From Mycobacterium sp. 236(2023) (lineage in GTDB: Bacteria > Actinomycetota > Actinomycetes > Mycobacteriales > Mycobacteriaceae), in contig NZ_JARSBP010000007.1 in the NCBI RefSeq assembly GCF_029623955.1, positions 124,001 to 188,000 on the forward strand: a stretch of DNA of 64,000 nucleotides. The letters run 5' to 3'. The position numbers and the translations under genes were made by a program. Of the stretch, positions 16,120-26,262 are shown one piece after another. Every line of letters begins with the position of its first letter. The stretch's first letter is position 1. The notes below the pieces were generated by a model. It made no database searches, had not been told where the DNA came from, and saw only the letters and a program-made list of their open reading frames with translations.

Positions 16120-16519
16120 CATACGTCGCTGAGATGGAGGCGCGGCGCGTGGGTGCCTAGCGCGTCGCGGCTACGCCTGCAGAATATGCGTTCCCTTGGT
16201 GACCTCGTCTGCACACGGGTGCCGCGGCTGCCGCGGACCACGGTGAGTTTGCGTATCTCTGCCAGGCCTCGCCGCACCAGGCGGTTTAGAATGCCGGCGG
16301 CCGAGTCTGAGCAATGTGTGGCAATTCTTCGAGGCTGCGCGTGACAGGGCCTATGCGCAATCGTGCTCGGGTAGGGCAAATATTACGGTTTCAACTAACG
16401 CCGCCGAAAGTGGGCTTGCTCACGGTTAGGCGTGCTCTACTTCTGTTGCTGACATCGCGCAGGAGATGCTCAGCGGTCACCGCTGGGCACCAGGGGTGGG
16501 CATTTAATGGGGGGTCACT
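16120..16519. other. Gap upstream of the large exported protein
   Basis: No gene is seen in these 400 bases. AT-richer tracts near 16375-16400 and 16440 may hold the promoter of the 1540-residue protein, but I cannot mark a clear -35/-10 pair. Confidence 0.35.
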
Positions 16520-19500
16520 GTGGGGTACGCAAAATACGTCGGGCGCGTGGGTGCACTTGCTATCGCTTTGGGGATCGGTAGTGCGATCACCCAGCCGCAG
16601 GTCGCGTCGGCGACTACAGGTGACGGCGGGAGCTCGTCGAGCGCAGAGTCCGGTTCCAGCTCGAAAAGTTCGCCGTCAGCCCATCACGGGCCGACGTCTG
16701 CGGGATCGGAAAGCACCGGGACATCCGACTCGGTGTCCGTTGGCAACGATCCGGATAAGGCCGGCGATCCGCCGGCGGGAGATACCACCGACGCTGACGA
16801 TCTAGGCGCGGGCTCGGCGCCGGGTGCCGACAAATCCAAGAATGACCTGTCGGATGATGAGCTCAGCCCCAGCGAGGGAGAGCAAGAGCAAGACCTCGAA
16901 CCTGGCGATGGCACTGTTGCTGCCAACCGTGAACTCTTGGCGCCGAAGAAGCGCAAGGCAAGCGAATTGGTTCACGATGTCGTTCCCGGCTCTCTACCCG
17001 CAGCAGAATCAGCGTCCGCGGTCGACCTGGTCGCCGTCGACGAAGCCTCGGGCCCGGTCAGTGCCGTCAACGCGCCGAGCACGAGCTCTCTTCAGGGGGT
17101 GCCCGTCACCACGGGTCGGGTGCTCGAATCATCGTCTTTACCAACAGAATCCGCGGCCAGCGTTGGGACTGAAGTGGTGACCGTGGCGATGTCGCTGGTC
17201 GACGCCCTGCTGGATACGGGCAACTCCGGCGGGGTGCCCATCGGCGCGCCCGCCGAATGGGTGCTGCTGGCTGCCGCGCGACGCAAGCTCGCCGACCCGG
17301 AGACCGCCGATCCAACGCTTGCCGGTAACGCATCGACGGCGTCGGTCAGCGACCTCCTGATGGCCGACGAGGACGGCAACAGGGCGCCCATCGTGAACCT
17401 GTCCTATGTCGGGCGGCCCGGCTGGATCACCGGGTCAGTGTCCGGGGACGTCAACACATGGGATCCGGACTGGGACCGCTACACCTACGCCACCTCGGCC
17501 CCGACCAAGGGCAGTGTGCGGATCAACCGGCTCGGCCAGTTCACCTACACCCCGACCGCGACCGCCCGCCACGCCGCGGCCGCCACGGGTGCAACAGAAG
17601 CCGACAAGACCGATTCGTTCACGGTCACGGTGACCGACAGCCACGGTGCGGCAACGATTTTGACCGTCTCGGTCGACGTCGGTCCCGCCAATAGAACTCC
17701 CAGCGCCCGAGTGATCACCGTGACCGATCCAGCGCCCTCCACGGGAACGGTCACCGGTGTGGTCGCCGCCACCGACCGGGATGGGGACACTCTGACCTTC
17801 ACCGGTCCCACGTCAACACGCAGGGGCACCGTCGTGGTGAACACTGACGGCACCTTCGCCTACACCCCGACAACCGAAGCGCGCCAAGCGGCGCGGTCGT
17901 TCTGGAATCGGTCGGACTCATTCCGTGTCGCGGTCACCGACGGCCACGGGGGCACTGACAGCGTGCTCGTCCGCGTCGCGATCGCCCCGGCGCCCGCCAA
18001 CACTGCGCCCGGTAACGGGCAAGTGACGCGTAATCCCGCTGGCGCCAATGGTGTTGTCACGGGGTCTGTGAGTGCCACGGACCCCGACGGCGACGCCCTG
18101 AGCTACACCGGAAGCACCACGACCGCTAAAGGCGCGGCGACGGTCAATGCCGACGGCTCGTTCACCTACACACCCACCGGCGCAGCCCGTCACGCCGCGG
18201 CCGCCACCAATGCCGCGACCACCGGCGCGAATAGGGACAGCTTCACCGTTACCGTCAGCGATGGCCGCGGCGGAACCCTGAGTGTTGCGGTCAGCGTTGA
18301 CATTTCGCCCCAGAACACCGCGCCAACCGGCGCGACCGCCACCGCGGGCACAGCGGCGGCGGACGGCGCAGTGTCCGGCACTGTTACGGCCACCGATTCG
18401 GACAAGGACACCCTGACCTATGCGTTGGGAGCGACCGCTCCCGTGCGCGGGGAGGTGACCGTCAACGCGAACGGCACCTTCACCTACCGTCCCACCGCAG
18501 TGGCTCGCCATGCCGCGGCGGCCGACGGCGCACCGGAAGCCGTCAAGAATGACGCGTTCTCCGTCATCATCAGGGATGGACACGGCGGCGTCACCACATT
18601 GACTGTGCCCGTCTCAGTTTCACCGCACAACGCGAATCCCGAGATCACCGGCCAGAACCCCAGCGCGCCGGACGCCGGCGGTCTCGTCACCGGAACGGTC
18701 ACCGCAACCGACAGAGACGGCGACTCCTTGGTGTTCAGCGGGCCAACCACGTCTGCGCGCGGCGGCACGGTCACGGTCATGGCCAACGGCTCCTTCAGCT
18801 ACCGGCCCAGCGACCAAGCCCGCCTGGATGCTGCCCAGACCGCCGGGACCGACACCGACTCGTTCACCGTCACCGTCGTTGATGGTCACGGCGGCACCGC
18901 TGCCGCGCTGGTGACCGTGACCGTCGCCCCGGCAGAGGCCACCCCCAACAGAGCCCCAACTGCATCCCCCACGGTGGGTGTCGCGGATCCTGATTCGTGG
19001 ATCGTGCGCGGATCTCTTGGCGCTGTCGACCCAGACGGTGACGCGCTCACCTACCAGCTGCAACTGCCTCCCCGCCGAGGCCAGGTCTACCTCGACGCGT
19101 TGGGGAATTTCGAGTACAAGCCCTCCGCGATGCAGGCGATCGAGGCCTACCGGCAAGGCTCGGCGCAACCTGAATCCTTCACGGTGTCGATATCCGACGG
19201 TGTTAACGCGCCGATCGTCGTCACGGTGTCCGGACTGCCGATTGAACCCGCGGAAGCGGCGGTTACCCGGGTCGCGACCCTTCCGGGCACGCAAATCACT
19301 ATCAGCTCTGACGGGCAGCTGCTCTTCAGCGTCCGCGGAAACGGCGTCGATGTCTACAACGCGCGGACCCTCGAGGGGTATGGGGGCTGGTCTGTCGGCG
19401 GGTTCGTCACCGGCACCGCGGTGGCACCAAACCGCACCGCCTACACCATTTCCGCAGTGGATAACGATGTCCGCGTGTACAACGCTGTGACGGCCGAGCG

Positions 19501-21142
19501 CCTCACGACGATCACGGTGCCCGGTGGGGAATGGAACACCATTTGGGCGCGAGGCAACCGCGTGTACGTCAGTGACGGCGTTGCCGTCAGCGCCATCGAC
19601 ATCAGCACGAATACCGTGGTGCCCGTGACGGGGCCTGTCATCCAGCCGTCGGGTCAGCGACCATACGCCATGGGCACGCTGCGGGCCTACGTCGCTGATA
19701 GCGCAGGCGGAGAACACTTCATCTCGATCGTCGACCGGTCCACCGGAATCGTCACCGACAAGGTCTTCTTTAGGAGCGGTGGTTTTTCGGTTATCGATTT
19801 GGATCTCAACCCCAGTGGCGACCTTCTTTACGCCACCACCATGGGCGGGTTGGAGATCATCACGCTGGCAGTGCCAGACCGCCTCGACCCCAACCCGCTC
19901 GCCGCACCGCCGCCGTCACCAACAGATCCAGACGCAACCCCACCGAAACCAACGCCCCTCAAGCCCGTGTCGCCGCTAAAGGTGACCCAGATCGATTACT
20001 CGACAGGAACACTGCGCGGCACCATCACCGCGCCCGGCGAGCAACCAGGTTCCAGAACCCGATACGAAGGATCGACATCCGGGGCGCTCGGCAACCTGAC
20101 GGTCAGCCCCGACGGGAGCTTCTCCTTTGCTCCCAGCACGCTGGCACGCCAGTACGCCGCAGACTCAGGACGCATCGGGCGCGTGGCCTTCATCATCAAG
20201 GCCATTCGTGCAGACGGTAGCCACACCTGGTTGCCCGTCAATGTGCCTTTGGTCCCGGCGGGCTTGCCCACCGAAGACGTCTACCCACCCGTGCCGCTCA
20301 TCAACATCGGCGGGAACGAAGGCCTCGTTTCATATCCCTACCGAGCCTTCGATGCGCGTTTTTCCATCGACGTCACATGGGCCAACGGCGACCCCTACGA
20401 GAAGGCCTTTAAGGCAGACCGGGACGCCTATCCGGACAACCTGCCGAAATACGCTGCAGAGAATTGGAAGTACTCGAAAGCCCTTCTCGTGAAGGATGAT
20501 ACGGGTCTGCCCGTCGCCCAGGAGATCTACATCGTCTCCGTACTCAACGTCAAGGCGCCTGGTACCTCAATTCTCGGTTCCGTAGGCGAACGCTACGTAC
20601 TCGGTTATCGAAAGATGGAACAGATAGGACAATTCGTCACCATCAGCAATCCGACGACATCTCCGAAGTTCGATGACGATCTGACGTACATCTCCCATGT
20701 TGCTCTGGCTTTCGCGCCGGGCACCTTCCCGCACCAACGTTTCAAGCAGCGCATTCCCGGCGTCGTCGGCGGCAACATCTTCGACAACGAAATCACGGCG
20801 CTGCAATGGGATTTCCTGCAGTACGCGACAGGAGATGCTGCGCTTTCAGAGCAGATCGATGACATCACATTGAACACAGAGCTTTTCGGAAAGCAATTAG
20901 GCGTGGCGGGAGATACGGCAGGAGAAGCGGCGAAGGGACTCTACGGAGGTCTTGGCCGACCAGACAGGGGCGACGTAGCAGTCCTTGGCGTCGGCGTGGC
21001 AAACGGCGCCATCGAAATCTTCGACCTGGAGGATCAACAGAAGGTCGACGAGTCATACGGCGCGGGCGCGTCCGGCCTCTACTACGTAATGGGTCCTGAG
21101 TCCAATAAGGGACAGGCACCACCCATCGGTCTCCCAGACTAA
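16520..21142 (+). CDS. Large exported protein with VCBS-type repeats and a propeller-like domain
   Basis: The 1540-residue protein starts at GTG 16520 (GGGGG six bases before). Residues 1-31 are a signal peptide (VGALAIALGIGSAITQPQVA, cleaved near SAT). Residues 32-286 are a Ser/Asp/Glu/Pro-rich linker. Six VCBS/cadherin-like repeats of about 100 residues follow (start near 287, 394, 500, 603, 706, 813), each with TGxVxATDxDGDxLxF, xNxDGxFTYxPT and DSFTVTVxDGHGG. Residues about 914-1121 look like beta-propeller blades, then a Pro-rich hinge, a seventh repeat (1153-1250) and a C-terminal domain of about 290 residues that I do not recognise. It probably acts at the cell surface in adhesion or polysaccharide binding; this is inference. 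Confidence 0.85.
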   Translation: MGYAKYVGRVGALAIALGIGSAITQPQVASATTGDGGSSSSAESGSSSKSSPSAHHGPTSAGSESTGTSDSVSVGNDPDKAGDPPAGDTTDADDLGAGSAPGADKSKNDLSDDELSPSEGEQEQDLEPGDGTVAANRELLAPKKRKASELVHDVVPGSLPAAESASAVDLVAVDEASGPVSAVNAPSTSSLQGVPVTTGRVLESSSLPTESAASVGTEVVTVAMSLVDALLDTGNSGGVPIGAPAEWVLLAAARRKLADPETADPTLAGNASTASVSDLLMADEDGNRAPIVNLSYVGRPGWITGSVSGDVNTWDPDWDRYTYATSAPTKGSVRINRLGQFTYTPTATARHAAAATGATEADKTDSFTVTVTDSHGAATILTVSVDVGPANRTPSARVITVTDPAPSTGTVTGVVAATDRDGDTLTFTGPTSTRRGTVVVNTDGTFAYTPTTEARQAARSFWNRSDSFRVAVTDGHGGTDSVLVRVAIAPAPANTAPGNGQVTRNPAGANGVVTGSVSATDPDGDALSYTGSTTTAKGAATVNADGSFTYTPTGAARHAAAATNAATTGANRDSFTVTVSDGRGGTLSVAVSVDISPQNTAPTGATATAGTAAADGAVSGTVTATDSDKDTLTYALGATAPVRGEVTVNANGTFTYRPTAVARHAAAADGAPEAVKNDAFSVIIRDGHGGVTTLTVPVSVSPHNANPEITGQNPSAPDAGGLVTGTVTATDRDGDSLVFSGPTTSARGGTVTVMANGSFSYRPSDQARLDAAQTAGTDTDSFTVTVVDGHGGTAAALVTVTVAPAEATPNRAPTASPTVGVADPDSWIVRGSLGAVDPDGDALTYQLQLPPRRGQVYLDALGNFEYKPSAMQAIEAYRQGSAQPESFTVSISDGVNAPIVVTVSGLPIEPAEAAVTRVATLPGTQITISSDGQLLFSVRGNGVDVYNARTLEGYGGWSVGGFVTGTAVAPNRTAYTISAVDNDVRVYNAVTAERLTTITVPGGEWNTIWARGNRVYVSDGVAVSAIDISTNTVVPVTGPVIQPSGQRPYAMGTLRAYVADSAGGEHFISIVDRSTGIVTDKVFFRSGGFSVIDLDLNPSGDLLYATTMGGLEIITLAVPDRLDPNPLAAPPPSPTDPDATPPKPTPLKPVSPLKVTQIDYSTGTLRGTITAPGEQPGSRTRYEGSTSGALGNLTVSPDGSFSFAPSTLARQYAADSGRIGRVAFIIKAIRADGSHTWLPVNVPLVPAGLPTEDVYPPVPLINIGGNEGLVSYPYRAFDARFSIDVTWANGDPYEKAFKADRDAYPDNLPKYAAENWKYSKALLVKDDTGLPVAQEIYIVSVLNVKAPGTSILGSVGERYVLGYRKMEQIGQFVTISNPTTSPKFDDDLTYISHVALAFAPGTFPHQRFKQRIPGVVGGNIFDNEITALQWDFLQYATGDAALSEQIDDITLNTELFGKQLGVAGDTAGEAAKGLYGGLGRPDRGDVAVLGVGVANGAIEIFDLEDQQKVDESYGAGASGLYYVMGPESNKGQAPPIGLPD

Positions 21143-21520
21143 ATCCGTCGTCCCGTTCAGCCTTGCCATTCGCACGAGAAGGCTAACGGCCGGGTTTGCA
21201 AAGGGCACGCGTTGCGTGGCCTCTTGCGCTTTGCGCGATTCGAAAAGAGCTCTGGCACTGTGCTTTTCGCGCCGGTGAGAACGGCCCGCGGCCACATCTG
21301 ATCGCGCCGCGCCGCATAAGCAGCACATCGATGGCATATGGCGTGTGCACGACGCCCGGGTGCCCAACGGCGGCCGTGCGATCTTCTTCTGGCGGGCTGG
21401 GTGGCGCCGGCATGGGTTACGCGCTGGGCGCGAAGTACAAGACCGACACCCGCGCCGACCGGGAAACCTCCGCTCAGAACAGAAATTCTTCACCGCAACT
21501 CAGGGGAAGGAAATGTAGCG
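21143..21520. other. Gap before the decayed FHA regulator, no gene seen
   Basis: These bases contain no convincing gene. The last part (21502-21520) keeps the ribosome site and leader of the FHA-HTH gene almost unchanged from the intact copy. Confidence 0.35.
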
Positions 21521-22006
21521 TTGGACAAGAGTGAAAGCCGCCCGACAGCCGACGGTAAGTCAGGTATTGGGTTGCCCGCCTTGCGATTCGTGTCGGTAGC
21601 CAGAGCTTCACCGTTCAAGCCGAGGACGATCCCATCAGCATTGGCCGCGAATTTACGGCGCAGATCCAGATCGCCGACCCGCGCATCTCCCGTAATCACC
21701 TGCCTCGAGGCGCTGACCGCCGATGTCGCGCAGAACGCGAAAGGTGGTCCGCAGGCGATCTTTGTTGACAGGAAGGGTTCGCTGAACCTATCGCGACGCA
21801 ATGCTGAAAGCGGCCGAGGCGCCTAGCGCGACGGCGGGCCAGAGGCTGTTCGCCGCCGCCACCGAGCGCAGTTAAACATCTCCGAAGTGGCAAGTGCAGC
21901 AGAAGTTTCCACGGATGCCGTCACCGCGGCGGAAGCAGACCAGATCCTGCGCCCCGCCGATGCTGCAGCGCTCGAGGACCTGCTGAAAACTCTCAACGAC
22001 CTCTGA
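21521..22006 (+). pseudogene. Decayed second copy of the FHA-HTH regulator
   Basis: The stretch begins with the same GGGGAAGGAAATGTAGCGTTG leader region as the intact gene and the same N-terminal codons (DKSESRPTADGKS). A one-base loss near 21584 breaks the frame. After the FHA motif ISRNHL the sequence jumps straight to LEALTADVAQN, so roughly 700 bases are missing between two similar CTCGAGGC/CTCGAAGC sites. Further frame breaks follow near 21785 and 21860. It ends with the same C-terminal codons (AALEDLLKTLNDL) at 22006. No functional protein is expected. It is direct evidence that the regulator was duplicated along with the surface-protein module. Confidence 0.85.
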
Positions 22007-22537
22007 ACCGCTGGTTCGCCGACACCTGGGCGCTCGTCGACTCACCGGACGGCGACGATGCGACCTGCCCGTGAACTGCTTGATGACGTCTTGCGTGCCG
22101 ACACGAAATCATGGAGACGCGCGCATCAGAGTCTCATCGACGGTAGGTTGTCGCCGATTTGATCGACGGCTGGCCCGGCTGCACGTGCGGCCGCAACATC
22201 GTGACGTCCGTCGAAGACAGACGAAGGACTTCCACCGCCCGAGAAGGTACTTCGCTGGCCGCTGGGACGAACGAGCTGCCCCGAGATGGCCGCAGGAAGC
22301 TCGTACTGAGCAGACTGATCTGGCGCGCAGAGAAGTCTGCAACGCGGCAGCCCCGCAACGTCGGGACGTCGCCCAGCGTGACGGGTCGAAGTAGCGAGAC
22401 CATCCCGGAACGGGTTTTGCCACAGCCTGTCAGCCGAAGGGATGACACGACAGCGTTTGCTGGCGCAATTATTTGCGGGCGTGATATGAATACCGAAATC
22501 TTGCTTGTAGAAACGTATCGGGCTTGTAGGGGGATTC
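22007..22537. other. Gap before the propeller-hydrolase gene
   Basis: No gene is supported in this 531-base stretch. AT-richer sequence near 22455-22500 (TTATTTGCGGGCGTGATATG) may hold the promoter of the downstream gene. Confidence 0.35.
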
Positions 22538-24940
22538 GTGGCTAGCGTTCACCGCGGGGTCAATCAGTTGAAACGCCAAGCGAGAACGGCAGGGAAGCAC
22601 CGCGCACCCGCAGCCCGTCCCCAGGTCGTGACGTGGCTGGGAGCGGGTGCGTTCACCGTCGGTGTTGGCGCCGCACTGGTCGCCGGGGCTGGTACGGCGG
22701 CCGCGGACCCGGGATCGGGAGACTCCTCGGCGTCGTCGTCCAAGTCGACTGAATCGGCGCCGCCAAACGAACGACGTTCTAATACGGCCAACGATCCGGG
22801 CCCTGAGGATCGCGCAGCCACGTCGTCGGTGGACGACCGAGGCGATGAGCAGAAGGACGACGGGAAGGACGAAAAGTCTGAGAACGTGCCGGACGATGAC
22901 GCTGAGGGTCATGATTCCGATGACGAGGCCACCGGCGCCATGTCCGACACGCTAAACCCGGCGGTGACGAAGTCTGATAACCTGGATACGGCGGAAACAG
23001 CGTCTGCCGACGTCGAGGAGCCGACGGCCGCAACCGCAGAATCGTTGCCCGTCAGTATGTTTCGGAAACACGAGAAGCGTCTGGCGGCCGCCTCGCAGTC
23101 CTTGGCGGTGGCTGAATTCCCCGAAGCAGGAGGCAGCGGCCAGCTGATTGCCGGTGCGGATATTCAAGTAAGCGTTGCTTCGGCCGCTACTGCCGAACCC
23201 GCCTCAGATACCGACACCGTGCCGACTCCCGTAATCGCCACCATTGGAACTGGCGCCTTTCCGTTCGGCGTCGCAGTACTTCCCAACGGCACCCGCGTCT
23301 ACGTAGCCAACTCGGACTACGACGATGTATCCGTCATCGACACAGCGACGAACAGCGTTGTCGGCCAGGTCCCGATGGGTGGGTACGCCGTTCGCCGCTT
23401 AATCATGAATCCGAATGGCAGCCGGCTTTATGCGCTCGGGTCCAGCAATGTGTTCGTAATCGACACCGCCACAGACACGCTCATCGGCAAACCGATATCC
23501 GTCTACGCAAAAGACGCGGCAATCACCCCCGACGGCTCCCGTCTCTACATCACCGACGGCAACTGGAACGGATCGGTGTCGATTTTCGACACCGCGACCA
23601 ATACCATTATCGGCGAACCTATTTCGGTCGCACGATACCCCTACGGTGTGGCAATCAGCCCAGACGGCCGCCGTGTCTACGTCGCTAACGAAACGTTGAA
23701 CCCCGACATCGCCGGCAGCGTGTCGGTGATCGACACAGCCACCAACACCGTGATCGGCAGCCCCATTCGGGTCGGGGCCGACCCTGTGAGTGTGGCGATA
23801 AGCCCAGACGGCAAGAGGGTCTATGTGGGCAACAGCCGTTCGGGAACGATATCGGTGATTGACACCACCACGAACAAGGTTGTGGGCAAACCGATTCAGA
23901 CGGGCGATGATCCGGCGTTTCTGGCGGTCAGTCCGGACGGCGCTCGTGTCTACGTCACCAGACCGTCGGACAACGCGGTGGTGACGGTCGATACCGCAAC
24001 TAGTGCGGTGGTCGGTGCTCCCGTCAGGGTTGGTGCAAGTCCAGTGAGCATTGCAGTCAGCCTCGACGGCAAACGCATCTATGTCACCAACGCCTCCGAC
24101 GGCACAGTGTCGGTGATTGACGCAGCAGAGATCGACGTCGACCCGATACCGACCATCACGGCGTCCCAGCGAATCAGGCTGGCTGTTCAAAGCTCGGTGC
24201 AACAGTTCCAGTTGTTCATCCGAGCCTTCGTCGACAACCTTGTCAATGCCTCAAAACCGAAACCGGCGGAGGTCGAACGTGCCGCCCCAGCGTCTACAGC
24301 TCAGCTGTACAGCCGACTACGGCAAGTGACGAATGGCGATGATGACGGCATCTACATCGAAGCTGTTCGCACGACCGACCAAGCGAAAACGGTGAAGTAC
24401 ATCGTCTATATCGGCGGTACCACTGGAGCCAACTTCAGCGGGAATCAACCGAAGATTAAGAATCTGCCGTCCTATGCCGGTGTCATCGACTTCCGCCAAG
24501 TCGACAAAATCGCCGCAGCACTCGACGCCGAGGACAACCGGAACGCCGAAGTGATGCTCGTCGGCTATAGCCAGGGCGGTATGGATGCTCAGAACATCGC
24601 AGCGGCAAGAATGTTCAATGTCAGCACTGTGGTGACCTTCGGATCTCCAATCATCAGAAGCGCGCCCACGAGCGGCTACCAGATTGTGCACCTACACGCC
24701 GACCTCGATCCGGTTGTCGGCTTGAGCAAACGCGGGGCGGCATCGTTGATTTTTCAACGCCGTCCCTCGAACGCGACCTTCTGGACCTTGTTGTTCGACC
24801 CCACCGGGTTCGGTCTACACGAGAATGTCGCGACCTACGAGTCCATCGGCAAGATGTTCGATGCGGACAGCACGTCGGGCTACAACTCTGTCAAGGCAAA
24901 GATCAAAGCCTTCCGGGGCGATGTCATCCACCACTACTGA
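22538..24940 (+). CDS. Exported YVTN beta-propeller fused to an alpha/beta hydrolase
   Basis: GTG 22538 follows AGGGGG by four bases. The 800-residue protein has a basic N terminus and signal sequence (TWLGAGAFTVGVGAALVAGA, cleavage near AAADPG). An acidic disordered linker leads to a beta-propeller of YVTN repeats at about 225-530, seen as xSPDGxRVYVxN and VIDTATNxVIG units. Residues about 590-800 form an alpha/beta hydrolase with the nucleophile elbow VGYSQGG (Ser678), and probable triad partners Asp722 or Asp724 in HADLDP and His761 in GLHEN. It is likely an exported esterase or lipase held at the surface by the propeller; the substrate is unknown. Confidence 0.85.
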   Translation: MASVHRGVNQLKRQARTAGKHRAPAARPQVVTWLGAGAFTVGVGAALVAGAGTAAADPGSGDSSASSSKSTESAPPNERRSNTANDPGPEDRAATSSVDDRGDEQKDDGKDEKSENVPDDDAEGHDSDDEATGAMSDTLNPAVTKSDNLDTAETASADVEEPTAATAESLPVSMFRKHEKRLAAASQSLAVAEFPEAGGSGQLIAGADIQVSVASAATAEPASDTDTVPTPVIATIGTGAFPFGVAVLPNGTRVYVANSDYDDVSVIDTATNSVVGQVPMGGYAVRRLIMNPNGSRLYALGSSNVFVIDTATDTLIGKPISVYAKDAAITPDGSRLYITDGNWNGSVSIFDTATNTIIGEPISVARYPYGVAISPDGRRVYVANETLNPDIAGSVSVIDTATNTVIGSPIRVGADPVSVAISPDGKRVYVGNSRSGTISVIDTTTNKVVGKPIQTGDDPAFLAVSPDGARVYVTRPSDNAVVTVDTATSAVVGAPVRVGASPVSIAVSLDGKRIYVTNASDGTVSVIDAAEIDVDPIPTITASQRIRLAVQSSVQQFQLFIRAFVDNLVNASKPKPAEVERAAPASTAQLYSRLRQVTNGDDDGIYIEAVRTTDQAKTVKYIVYIGGTTGANFSGNQPKIKNLPSYAGVIDFRQVDKIAAALDAEDNRNAEVMLVGYSQGGMDAQNIAAARMFNVSTVVTFGSPIIRSAPTSGYQIVHLHADLDPVVGLSKRGAASLIFQRRPSNATFWTLLFDPTGFGLHENVATYESIGKMFDADSTSGYNSVKAKIKAFRGDVIHHY

Positions 24941-25006
24941 GCAAGCGCACGGGTGGGCTTCCGCACGCCACGGTGAGCCTCAAGCTGTTTGCTGCGGGTC
25001 CCTGAG

Positions 25007-25100
25007 CCAGCTGGGCATTCCCGCGGTACTAGATGGAACAGACGTTTCGATCGACGCCGTGGTTGCGGCGGAGGCGGACCATAATCTGCGCATCGTTGGC
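25007..25100 (+). pseudogene. Fragment of the FHA-HTH regulator C terminus
   Basis: Translated, this piece reads SQLGIPAVL, then TDVSIDAVVAAEADHNLR, which matches the second HTH of the intact regulator (AADVSTDAVTAAEADQILR). Only the 3' part survives. It lies between the propeller-hydrolase gene and the small secreted protein gene, the same relative place as the other two copies. Confidence 0.65.
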
Positions 25101-25209
25101 ACCCTAGGCGGAGAGGCCCCAACGCTCATCAAGCGTACGGATGAGCGCCGCACTCAGCTGCTGCGGGATACTGTGCAAGGTTACTTGGGACAGCGGCGGG
25201 GGAGTAGCG

Positions 25210-25797
25210 ATGCGGAATAGCTGGTGGACTGCTGCGATGGCAGCCAGCGTTGTTCTTACCTGTGGGTGTGGGAACGGACACGTTGACTCTGCGACGGACA
25301 CCTCTCTGGGAACGGCGCGGGCGCCGTCGCAGACAACAATGTCTCTCCAGGAGTCGGACTGTGTTGATGCGAATATCAGCGACATGTCTGCTCCGGACGT
25401 GTTCGTCCTGATGTCTACGGTGGCGGAGAAGATGCCGGACGCTGCGGCTAATCCAGAGGCTGCTCAAGCGGCCAAGAATAGCTATCTCGAAAGAGCAACG
25501 ACGACACCACGATTCCCCTGGGGAGACGTCCCTCCAAACGGGTGGGCTCAGTACATCAGGGACATCTGCCAGTACATTCCTGACGCCTACCCTGACCGTT
25601 ATCAATGGGCGCAGCAGACTAGCGGCGCGATGTTCCTTGACGCGGTGTTCAACTGTGAAGTGTGGGCAGTACAGAACGAAAGATCCCCGGAGCCTGCTGG
25701 GGCCCGATACGAAAAGATCGGCCAGGAAGCCCTGGACAGCCCAAAGGCGAAAGTACTCCTGGGAGTGCTCACCAACATTTGTCCACAGTTAAAGTAG
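25210..25797 (+). CDS. Small exported Cys-containing protein, possible lipoprotein
   Basis: ATG 25210 follows GGGGGAG by several bases, so this start is preferred over 25141. The 195-residue protein has a signal sequence (SWWTAAMAASVVLTCGCGNG); cysteines at its end could serve as a lipobox but the pattern TCGC is not standard. The mature part has conserved-looking Trp/Cys positions (WAQYIRDICQYIPDAY, FNCEVWAV, NICPQL) that suggest disulfides. No family is recognised. It follows the third trace of the FHA-HTH regulator and so belongs to the repeated regulator-exported protein pattern. Confidence 0.6.
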   Translation: MRNSWWTAAMAASVVLTCGCGNGHVDSATDTSLGTARAPSQTTMSLQESDCVDANISDMSAPDVFVLMSTVAEKMPDAAANPEAAQAAKNSYLERATTTPRFPWGDVPPNGWAQYIRDICQYIPDAYPDRYQWAQQTSGAMFLDAVFNCEVWAVQNERSPEPAGARYEKIGQEALDSPKAKVLLGVLTNICPQLK

Positions 25798-25884
25798 CCC
25801 GCCGACCAAGCCTTTGGGTCCGCACTCGCAGTCGGGCGGGATCAGCTCACCCGGTTCCACCAGCCCGTCTACAGACGGACCTCG

Positions 25885-26262
25885 CGGTTCGGCTTCACTG
25901 CTCCGGTCGGCCTATGACTTCCGCACTCTTGTTGGACATTAATGCTGTACCGCTGAGTCGTCGCAACTGAACTCTGCCGCCTTTCTCGTCGCTTAACCCA
26001 GCCTTTCTGCGATAGGAGTCGTCCTGCATATCAGCGACCCTGGTAGCTGCCACTGGCGATATTTCGTCACAGTGACGTTATATTGCCGCTTCTGGACGAA
26101 GGTGAGGTTCGGTTGATGCGAGCGCTCCCGGCCCCCGTCGTCCTTTAGCGCGTTGGCCGAATGCGACGGGGCGTGCACAAACGATGTACACGCAGTGTCA
26201 TGCTCGGCTAAAAGCTTTTGTATGACAACAGGTTTCACGTGCGGATAACATGGATTACGTCA
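25885..26262. repeat. ~380-bp direct repeat, left copy
   Basis: This stretch matches 36640-37056 in the same orientation with only scattered differences, starting at GGCTTCACTGCTCCGGTCGG and ending near TTACGTCA. It holds the palindromic motif CGTCACAGTGACG. The left copy lacks about 40 bases present in the right copy, where a hairpin lies. The two copies bound a ~10.8-kb segment. Confidence 0.9.

Noticed and set aside
18620..19717. Minus-strand ORF of 365 codons opposite the VCBS repeats
   Set aside because: It mirrors the repetitive GC-rich coding strand and has an unnatural Arg/His-rich composition.
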